Below are positions 1-8,304 of a stretch of DNA of 22,993 bases, in pieces. A model generated the notes under the pieces. That model was not told the DNA's origin, did no database searches, and worked only from the letters and a program-made list of their open reading frames with translations. Source of the DNA: Didymodactylos carnosus (taxonomy: Eukaryota; Rotifera; Eurotatoria; Philodinida; Philodinidae); contig CAJNOQ010002705.1 in the NCBI GenBank assembly GCA_905250885.1, positions 1 through 22,993 on the forward strand. Reading direction: 5' to 3'. The position numbers and the translations under genes are program-made. Numbering within the stretch: the stretch's first letter is position 1; each line of letters begins with the position of its first letter.

Positions 1-125
1 AAGAGTATCCGTACGAATTCGATACAGTTCGCATCAATTCGGTACGAATTCGCAACATAAGGGTAAAACGCGAATTGTTGCATCATTTTTACGCTTAAAA
101 GTTGCGATTCGTCAATTCGTCTTTA
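1..125. repeat. ATTCG-rich degenerate repeat tract
   Basis: The first 125 bases contain many copies of short words built on AATTCG or ATTCG, for example GTACGAATTCG twice within 50 bp, and GATTCGTCAATTCGTC near 103-121. The spacing is irregular, so this is a degenerate low-complexity tract, not a clean tandem array. It lies just upstream of the decayed RS-like gene and is cut by the window edge, so its full extent is unknown. Confidence 0.4.
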
Positions 126-146
126 AACACTTTGTCCACACATCTC

Positions 147-996
147 ATGGAACTGGAAAGAATTCGTCAACAGCATATTGAACAAGAACATAGAAGAGAT
201 CGGTTAAGTTTATGTGCTCGAGATAAATTAGTTTAGGAAAGCACAGAAAAACAGGAAGAACGGAAGACGAAAGTGGAAATATTTATTCAATTAATTAAAT
301 CAAAAAATCAACATTTAGAATTTCCTTCTACTGTCCCTGATAATGCTAATATGATTGAAAACAAAACCACTGTTACCAGTACCATAACAAAAGATTAGAT
401 TAACCCAGTTCTTGTTGAAAAATTGTTAAGTGTCAAAGATCATTTAGCAATAACTACTAGTACTACTAGTAATACTAATAACTACTACAGATCAAATAGT
501 AGAAGTTCACGTCGCTCTTTAAAACGTTTAAGATCGAAATCTTCTGAATTATCGACAAAATATCATTGTCATTACTTAAATTTATCCTATAGTTCATCAA
601 CAATCAAACGACGACTTTCTAGATCAAAATCATCATCTCGACATGGTGGAACCTCTTATTTTCAGACAATAAAATCTTTTAATATCAGACAGTAACGTTC
701 ACATTCTCATTCCAAAAGTAAGAAGAATAAAAAATCAAAAATATCACAAAAACAAAAGTAAATCGAAACATCGCCATATATCAAGTTCATCGGATAGAAA
801 ATCAAATGAAAAGAAGAAAAGTGAAATAAAATCCAGAAAATTTATCCGTTTGTTAACGAAATGTCAAAAACAGTTGTTGTAACTATTTCATCAGGTTCTT
901 CTGCATCTAAATTATCGTTGGTATTTGCAACATCATCATCATCATTAAAAGATTCTTCAGTTGTCGCTGAAGTATTATCATCTACAATCATAACAG
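147..996 (+). pseudogene. Decayed Lys/Ser/Arg-rich (RS-domain-like) protein gene
   Basis: One reading frame beginning at ATG 147 gives a charged, Glu/Arg/Gln-rich start (MELERIRQQHIEQEHRRDRL), then a Thr/Ser-rich part, then Ser-Arg, Arg-Ser and Lys-Ser rich segments such as SRSSRRSLKRLRSKSS and RLSRSKSSSR. The frame is broken by TAG at 234, TAG at 396, TAA at 693 and TAA at 759. RS/K-rich coding then continues in the +1 frame from about 757 (KSKSKHRHISSSSDRK), and a Ser/Thr-rich stretch returns in the original frame from about 850 to 996, where a GTATGC donor-like site follows. RS-rich tails are typical of splicing-related proteins, which act in the nucleus. The uniform composition across the breaks argues for one ancestral protein that has decayed. 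The exact family is not recognised. The breaks could in part be assembly errors, but four stops plus two shifts make that unlikely. Confidence 0.6.
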
Positions 997-2337
997 GTAT
1001 GCCATTTCTATCACAGCGTGCTATAGCAGTTAGATAATGTGATTTTTGTCAAATTTCTCTACAGTAGATATCTATTTCAAGATTCTAGAGGAGATCTCTT
1101 GCTTCTAAGCATAATTTGTTCTCTTATTTTAGACATTTTACTACTAAAAAATTTGTAAATCTGATGAAATTGTGTTTTTTAATTGTATTTATCTATCTTT
1201 TCTTTCGTTCTGTATTGCAAAAATAAAATAGAGTTATAGACAAGTCGCTTTTATTTCTTTAACCTTTTTCGGTTCTCGATATTTATTTTGAAAATAAATT
1301 GAACATGTTATCTTTATGTGTCTACGAAAGGTTATCATGATAGTGTTAACTTCATTGATATTATTTGGAGAAAAACGTTTGACCAGATTACCCAACAATT
1401 GTGTACTATATATAAATCACTACTTCATATCTGACTACTATATATTCGTTCAAGAAAAAATGTCTGATATTTGGGATACTTTTTTCGGGCAGAAAAAAAG
1501 AGCTTTTTCAGAAAAGATCTGTACTTTAAGGGCAAAATTACGTTCGGACACATCCTATCATCAGATGAGACTTTTGAAAATATCTTAAGATGATACGTCT
1601 GTCAAGTATCATTTTCATTCAGTTTCATACAAAAAACCTAGTTGATCCTACAATAGGAACCAGAAAATGTTTTGGGAACTAATGACTTATATATAGTACA
1701 CGATTCTTGGTGATCTCCTTATCCAAAAAAAGTGGACCATTAAGAAAACTTTAGTGGGATTAGTACCGATGGCTTTTTTTGGGAACCAAAGGAAAAGTCG
1801 ATCTGAAACTTCGAGAATATTCCGCACAAGAGTTGAGCAACATTCTCTGTAATATGAGAGTATTATTGAACACTTGTATAATTTTTCAGGTGTTTTTCTC
1901 ATACAATGCCTTCTAAAGCATCCAGACAATTAATGTATGCTGCTTTGTTACTTCGAATACTGCCGTTGGATCTATGGAGAAACCGGTAGAGCTTTTTTCG
2001 TCAGTTACATTTTTCTTTGTATAACTTTCTGATTTTGTCTGTAATGAAAGTTACAGTTCAATTCGTACAATATAGTAGTGCCGCCGAATGCGTTGTGTGA
2101 GTGATTTTGTCAAATCAAATTTTAACTGCGTTTTTATGCTAAATTATTGACGTGCAATTTATCTATATCGTTCGTATAGTGATTTATGAAGTCTATTTTT
2201 TTATCATCGAGTTGGTCCTATCGAATTTACATATAATTCTAGTTACAGATAGTATTCAGCCTCAACTGCTTATACTCCAAATCTGAGCTTTTAATCTACT
2301 CATAGACTGAGATATGAAAAAAGCAAATTAAATTATA
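997..2337. other. Gene-free stretch
   Basis: AT-rich DNA between the decayed RS-like gene and a possible exon remnant. Open frames are short, lack a recognisable composition, and overlap on both strands. A weak self-complementary segment (TATCATC ... GATGATA) lies near 1555-1602. No RNA gene or clear mobile element was seen. If the donor-like site at 997 is real, this stretch could be a remnant of an intron of the decayed gene. Confidence 0.4.
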
Positions 2338-2512
2338 GATAGAATTTATAAAAAAATTTATCATCTATAAAAAATGTTCAGAATCATCAGAAGATTCTGC
2401 ACCTGTGAGTTTATCTTTGACTGAAATAGAAGGAAAATATTTTGCTAAAGAAAGAGGACAGTAGAAACAAATTAGGATTACTGATGCTGTTAGGAGAAAC
2501 GAGCACTTTTAA
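2338..2512 (+). pseudogene. Possible exon remnant
   Basis: After an acceptor-like TTATAG, a frame open from 2338 to a TAG at 2462 reads as protein-like sequence including CSESSEDSAPVSLSLTEIEG. It then continues past the stop in the same frame to a TAA near 2510 (KQIRITDAVRRNEHF). The Ser/Glu/Asp-rich start would suit a downstream exon of the decayed RS-like gene at 147-996, but no continuous link can be shown. It may be chance; the open part is only about 41 codons. Confidence 0.25.
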
Positions 2513-2601
2513 AAATATTTAGTGAGGACATCTTTCTAATGAAGGTTAGATCGTTTTGAGCCTTCTTTTTGCTGAAGTTATTAGCATGAGACGGCAGAGT
2601 T

Positions 2602-2612
2602 TATATTATATA
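2602..2612 (+). promoter_or_regulatory. TATA-like element upstream of SHMT
   Basis: TATATTATATA lies 57 bp before the chosen SHMT start codon, a distance compatible with a core promoter and a short 5' untranslated region. Such words are common in DNA this AT-rich, so the call is weak. Confidence 0.2.
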
Positions 2613-2668
2613 CTTTTTCTTACTTTTATATCTTCTAAATTTGATTTTCCTTTGTTTTCTGAAAAATT

Positions 2669-4925
2669 ATGAAAAATATTCTACAAAATACAGTTCAGCA
2701 TTCCGTACGTTGTTCACAGGTAAATTAGTTCATCAAGGCTGTTATATGTACAAAATTGTCGATTAATTTTGTGTTTAGTTAAAACCTTCGACATTGTTTT
2801 GTCGTCATCTGTGGACTGGAAATGAGTCGCTAAATGAAATTGATCCAGAAATAATGAATTTAATTAAAGAAGAAAAAAAACGGCAGATATCTGGCATAGA
2901 ACTGATTGCTTCTGAGGTTAACGAATCACCATGAGAAGTATCATTTCAACCAGATGTTTTTCTCGTTTTGTTTTAGAACTTTTGTAGTCGAGCAGCATTA
3001 CAAGCATTGGGATCGTGTTTAAATAACAAGTACAGTGAAGGGTATCCTGGTCACCGCTATTATGGAGGAAATGAAGTAGTGGACAAAGTTGAAAATCTAT
3101 GTCGTGACAGAGCGTTGAAGGCGTTTCACCTAGACCCAAAACAATGGGGTGCCAACGTTCAACCACTTAGTGGCAGTCCAGCCAACTTTTCTGTTTATAC
3201 GGGCCTTTTGAAACCACATGAACGTTTGATGGGTTTGGACTTACCTCATGGTGGTCACCTAACGCATGGTTTCATGACCGACATTAAGCGTGTTTCAGCC
3301 ACATCCGTATACTTTGAGTCGATGCCATATAGATTAGATGTAATTAGAAATCGTTACTTTAACTAAGAATTTGAACATCTTTTTTCTTAACTAGGAAACA
3401 ACTGGATTAGTCGACTATGAAATGTTGCACAAAACAGCAAGATTATTCCGACCAAAATTAATCATAGCTGGTAGGAATTATTTCAATATTAGTCATATTT
3501 TTCTCATTTTTTGAGCTACTGTAAGAAATTTCTGAAACTCGTTAGCAGAAGATGTGTACGAATTTTAATTAATTCTCTTCATCCTTACCTATGTTCAGGT
3601 GCATCAGCTTACTCCAGACTATTGGATTACAAGCAATTCCGTCAAGTATGGATACATTGATTTTCAAGATCGCTTTGAAGATACTGAGCTCGTTTTTTTT
3701 TTGTTTCTGTAGATTTGTGATGATGTTGGTGCCGTTCTAATGTGTGATGTAGCTCACATTGCCGGTCTAATAGCTGCAGAAGTTATACCAAGTCCGTTTG
3801 AATTTGCCGATGTGGTATGTTTTATATCTTTTTCTTCTCATATGTTTTAAACTTTAATTTTGAATTAGAACAAAATCGAGAATATAAATTCCCATTTTTA
3901 TATCATTCTGAAAGTTAAACTATCAAAACATAAAATCAATTGCACGAAGCGAGGATTGAACACCCAAACTTGAACTTTGCAGACGAACTGCAAAAAGCCA
4001 CTTCGCTGCTCTTTTATATTACTGTGTAATATCTGATATGAATATTGTCTTCTTGCAGGTTACAACGACTACACACAAATCATTAAGAGGCGTTAGGTAT
4101 TCGTCTTTTTTGCTACAGTTAATGATATATTTCTCAATAGGTCAATTGTGTTTTACGTTTGTCTAGATCTGGTCTTATATTTTATCGAATTGGCGTCAAG
4201 AGTAAAGACAAGAAAGGCGAAGATATTCTATATGATTATCAATCAAAAATAGATTCTGCTGTCTTTCCATCGTTATACGGCGGCCCGCATGACCATCAAA
4301 TAGCCGGCGTAGCAGTTGCTTTAAAAGAGGTATATTTCTTCTATTCAAATAATATCGACAATTATATAGTAAAAATTTAGACAATGTCGTCGGATTTTAA
4401 ACAATATGCTAAGCAAATCCTATTAAATGCTAAGTCTATGGAAAAAGCATTAACTAATAGACAATATGCTATTGTGAGTGGTGGTACGGACACTCATGTC
4501 CTTCTTCTCGATTTAAGACCCAATAATTTGGATGGTGCAAGAGTTGAAAGAGTTTGTGAATTGGCACATATTACAATAAATAAAAATTCTGTACCTGGCG
4601 ATAAAAGTGCAATGGTCCCGGGCGGTATTCGTCTTGGAACGCCGGCAATGACATCTCGTGGTTTGAAAGAGGATGATTTTAAACAAATAGTTGAATTTTT
4701 ACATGAAGCTATACTAATTTCATCACAAGCAAAAGAAAAAACGAGTATGCTTTTTCGCTGTGTAGTTTTATATTATTTCTCGTCTTTGTTTTTTTAGAAA
4801 CGTTAAAAGATTATAAACAATTTCTATTAAACGATCCAACAATTCAAGCGAATATAAAGACGTTGGCTGATAAAGTGATTCAATTTGCACAAAAATTTCC
4901 AATGCCTGGCTACCCAGATCATTAA
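2669..4925 (+). CDS. SHMT: Serine hydroxymethyltransferase, ten exons, probably mitochondrial
   Basis: PLP enzyme that interconverts serine plus tetrahydrofolate with glycine plus methylene-tetrahydrofolate, feeding one-carbon units to nucleotide and methionine synthesis. Exons joined by GT-AG sites: 2669-2719, 2779-2916, 2977-3339, 3395-3470, 3599-3645, 3713-3814, 4059-4096, 4167-4329, 4381-4744, 4798-4925. They give 489 residues with no internal stop, a normal family length. Visible family motifs: ELIASENF across the exon 2/3 junction, [47 protein letters not shown] (Asp237, His240), [11 protein letters not shown] with the PLP lysine at Lys266, [11 protein letters not shown] and [11 protein letters not shown]. 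Residues 1-35 carry Lys and Arg with no acidic residue until Glu35, suggesting a mitochondrial presequence; this start is the one that splices in frame into exon 2. Introns are 51-70 bp except intron 4 (128 bp), intron 5 (67 bp) and intron 6 (244 bp). All catalytic motifs look intact. Organelle targeting is inference. Confidence 0.95.
3942..4011 (-). ncRNA. tRNA-like sequence, probably a pseudogene or SINE head, in SHMT intron 6
   Basis: Read on the minus strand, this 70-bp segment has a box-A-like GCGAAGTGGC, a strong 7-bp stem TTTGCAG/CTGCAAA that fits an anticodon arm (5-bp reading: loop GTTCGTC, anticodon UCG), and a box-B-like GTGTTCAATCC. Its ends pair as CGAAG with CTTCG. The T-arm and D-arm stems are poor and there is no convincing full cloverleaf, so an active tRNA is unlikely. 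It is antisense to the host gene and explains part of why this intron is several times longer than most of its neighbours. Confidence 0.35.
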
Positions 4926-4978
4926 ATTTATTTATTATAGGTCAGTTTGACTATAAAAATCGTGAAAATTTGCTCAAA

Positions 4979-4984
4979 AATAAA
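4979..4984 (+). terminator. AATAAA poly(A) signal for SHMT
   Basis: A canonical AATAAA lies 54 bp after the SHMT stop codon at 4923-4925, the right distance for 3'-end cleavage of this transcript. In DNA this AT-rich the hexamer also occurs by chance; position is the main support. Confidence 0.5.
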
Positions 4985-5220
4985 TTTTGTCATATGTTAA
5001 TACTTTTGTAAAAATATGATTTTTTCGTTCATGTAATTTATGCCTAGTTTTTTTTTTATCGCATTTTATATTGATTTATTTATCAGATTGCTTAGGTAGA
5101 GATATATTATTGTATAAGATTTAAGCTATATATGTGATTATTTTTATCTATTCAGTGCAATGCTGCTGGTGATTCTATAATTTTATATATGCTAGTGTTC
5201 TTCCTTTTTGTCTAATAGAC

Positions 5221-6083
5221 GGCTTCGAAATAATGACATTCTGTTGTTTTCTGCTTCTTGAGTTACTGAAATAAATCTATTGGAAGTATGGTGTTCTATA
5301 AATCTGATATTTTTTCTAGACTAAAACGTTGTTTTCCTTATTGAAAATAACTATAAAGTGTAAAGACATTAGTTCAACAGAAAAGACAATAGTAGTAGCG
5401 TTATACTCTGAATGTATAGTTTTTATTTAGCCTAATTTGTCAATTTGTTCCTTTTCTTTCTTTCACCTCATTTTGGTGTATAAGTGATGTCATAAATGAT
5501 GATCAAATTTCACAGAGGCACATTAATTCTGGAAGATTTTTAATTAATTGAAACTTCATACTTTACCTTTGATTTTTTGTTACGATAGTAAACATTGGGA
5601 CGGCACGTATTATAACTAATTTGAATTTTATACGCATTCTTATTATTATGCACATCGTTGCTACTCATTGGATATACGATCCGTTTTTACCTCGAATTTT
5701 TGATTTAAACATTGATAAGAACACTGATCAATACTTTCATTACTGACTGAAAGTTATAGTAAACCTAAAGATCTGAGATTTGTGACATTTTGATTACGTC
5801 AAATTCGTTAAATATTGAAGATCATCCATAGGTTTTCAATTTTTTAGCTAATTTAAATAGATTCTTGGCAATTCAACCAGCGCGAGAGTTGTGAGATTCT
5901 ACATCGAAAGCTTGTACATGTCGTTACTCTTTATAATTATTCTCAATGAGGAAATAACGTTTTAGTCTAGAGAAAATATTAGGTTTATAGTACAAGTTGC
6001 TCTGGCTTTTATCAATAGAAATAGTGTATCTTCAGACTTAACTTAAAAAGCAGAAAACGCTAGTGTGCCATTATTTCGAAGTC
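5221..6083. mobile_element. Old inverted-repeat (MITE-like) element, ~860 bp
   Basis: The left arm (5221-5384) and right arm (5911-6083) match each other in inverted orientation in blocks: CTTCGAAATAATG near the outer ends, TTTTCTGCTT just inside, then a long block around TCTAGACTAAAACGTT, followed by diverged ATAAAG...GACAT words. The arms have many substitutions and indels, so the insertion looks old. The interior encodes nothing recognisable, which suits a non-autonomous DNA transposon. Exact ends and target-site duplications could not be fixed. Confidence 0.6.
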
Positions 6084-6526
6084 ACTCATTATTTACTCTA
6101 GTCTTTTTTTTGTCAGTGTTAATGCCATGAATTTTCGTTGGCTGGAGAGTACTAAACTAAAACCGTATATAAAGATGTCAATCACTTTTTATTATTTCTT
6201 ATGTACATTCATTTCTAAAAAGACTGGCGAGATTCAAAAGACGAGACACCGCTGTTCTATTTGATCAAATACCACTAGTCCATTTTATACAAAAGTTTTC
6301 GAATGAAACCGAAATGTAAAGTTATAAAGTAGCGAGTTCTTGACAATTCTTAACATCATAATGATGCTGGATGGCAAGATGCCGGAAATTCAAAGAAATA
6401 GCAAAAAATTTTTGTTTCCCATTTTCTTATACAAGGCTGGATGTGTAGATGTGTATTTTAAGTTTTAAAAAATTTCTCTTTATGGAAGAAAATTTGAAAA
6501 TACTCGTAATTTCTCTCTATTTCACC

Positions 6527-6750
6527 TTCACTGTTGAGTAAGTCACCCACTTATCATGGCTTTGCAGAAATATTTCTAATATCAAGGTGCCCTAGGACAC
6601 TTTTTTCCCTATGCTATGTGTATGAAATTGTAGGGTGAGAAATTCTCTATCGAATAGTATATCTATCGTAGTGGTTAGCTGAGAAACGTTGATCATAGGA
6701 TCCTCACCGTTGAATAAGTCACCCACTTTATCACGATTTTGCAGAAATAT
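6527..6750 (+). repeat. Two direct repeats of ~47 bp
   Basis: The segment 6527-6573 (core GTAAGTCACCCACTTATCA, ending TTTGCAGAAATAT) recurs at 6703-6750 with a handful of substitutions and one indel (ATAAGTCACCCACTTTATCA, same ending). The copies are ~177 bp apart. The sequence between them is not clearly repeated, so this may be two units of a decayed tandem array or two solo copies of a short element. Confidence 0.65.
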
Positions 6751-7350
6751 ACCTTCCCCCCCTATTATTTATGTTAAGTGAGATACGTCAATATGCGGAA
6801 ACGAAATGTATAATGAAAAGCTTATGCCAATCTGTGCCAATAAATTTTATCTCATTAGTAATTTTCAAAATAAACGGTTGCGTTTGTTATCACATAAATT
6901 AAATCTCTTATTTGATCAAGCCTATGTTGACCTTAAAAATAATATTCTATTATTTATGTACATCTGTTCATGAATTTGCCTTATAATTACATTTTTGTTA
7001 CCTATCTCCTTTGTCTGACCTTGTTAAACTAGCTCATAGGGAGATCACAGTGTGCTTGATTAAGGTTAACAATATACACTTATACAAGTTATCCTTATAC
7101 TATGTAGAGTTTGCTGCAAATAAGAGGCAATCTACTAGACGTATTTACAGCTACACATTTCTTAAATTCACAATACATCATAGTTCATGTACCTCAGATA
7201 TATATGTGTTAATAAAAAAACGTAATTAAGACTGCATTTAAAATAGATGTTAGACGGTAATACACTGTAGAACAGTTACTTAATTGAATGTTAAAAGCTT
7301 AGTAGGCAGTATTACGTGTATCAATTTTTTTGACCATCAAATTTTTCAAT

Positions 7351-7814
7351 ACATATTCATTGAAATATTAATCAAAGGAACAATATTTTCACGGTTTTAT
7401 TTATATATATTTACAAAATTTAAAGCTGTGTTAACTTTCTTAGGAGGCCCTTTTGCCTAATGGTCGAATACGTGTTTTATCGCTAATTTGATACAAGTTA
7501 AATAAAATTGCTAATCCAACAGAATGTTTACACGAATATACTTTCATGCCAATCGAACAGCTACATGATTCTAATGGTACAACAAGCCAACAGGATTGTT
7601 GTCACACCAGAAAATCTTTGAATGTAAGTCATTGACGAGAACGATAAATATCTAGCCAATGATACATTCAATGATTTTCTGATGTATTCAACCATTAGGC
7701 AAATGAAAAGCAAAAGGGCCTCCTAAGAAAGTTAGCACAGCTTTAAATTTGTAAATAGATATAAATAAAACTGTGAAAATATTGTTCATTTGGTTAATAT
7801 TTCAGTGAATATGT
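7351..7814. mobile_element. Inverted-repeat (MITE-like) element, 464 bp, ~125-bp arms
   Basis: The left arm from 7351 (ACATATTCATTGAAATATTAA...) to about 7475 is matched in inverted orientation by about 7690-7814 at roughly 90% identity. The arms include AAAGCTGTG, AACTTTCTTAGGAGGCCC, TTTTGC and CCTAATGGT. The unique centre (about 7480-7685) has an open frame on the plus strand that ends at a consensus GTAAGT donor. No transposase is present. Good arm identity points to a younger insertion than the 5.2-6.1 kb element. Confidence 0.75.
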
Positions 7815-8228
7815 TTGTGTTGTTGTACATTATACTTTGTTGAGAAATAAAAATGTGAGATCATGCTGAAAATTTTGGTGATCATTTATATTATAGCTTT
7901 ATTAGCTGGTGACGACTGAAACTTCTACATCTCTGCAAAATATTGTATTTAGCTTGAAAAAAAGCAGAAAATAACAAGAAGATCAGGAAAAAGAGACGTT
8001 ATTCACTGTTTCAGTACTACTTATCTCTCCTGGTACCATTATCCTCTCCACAACAGTTCCGCAGAGAGACTGTCGACTATTTAATAGATTCACAGGGAAT
8101 AAAAAGATGATGAATATTGTCTACCAACCAAACGATGATTCATGCATAAGAAACGTACGACTTTGTGCAGTAAACGCGGCGCGTTCAAAAATAGACTCTA
8201 CTCTCTTGTTGGTGCCACAATTCTATGT

Positions 8229-8243
8229 TTCTCTCTCTCTCAC
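8229..8243. repeat. (TC)n microsatellite
   Basis: A short run of TC/CT dinucleotides in the 3' flank of the GPCR gene, about 60 bp beyond its stop codon. Confidence 0.6.
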
Positions 8244-8304
8244 TATAACATTATGTTCTGTAAATCAACATTTTATATTTTAAACAAGGAATGTTAAATG
8301 ATTA

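Larger units (their letters stand above)
4985..8304. other. Intergenic region between SHMT and the GPCR gene
   Basis: About 3.3 kb between two convergent genes. It holds two inverted-repeat elements (5221-6083 and 7351-7814) and a pair of direct repeats (6527-6750), all listed separately. Between these I see only AT-rich sequence, a (TC)n run at about 8229-8243, and short open frames without protein-like composition. No RNA gene was recognised. Confidence 0.5.

Noticed and set aside
4159-4380. Separate small gene suggested by an open frame within SHMT
   Set aside because: It is exon 8 of SHMT read through into intron 8; the splice sites and family motifs fit the ten-exon model.
7011-7229. 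72-codon open frame on the plus strand
   Set aside because: It begins at a TTG, not an ATG, has low-complexity composition, and shows no splice context or recognisable motif.
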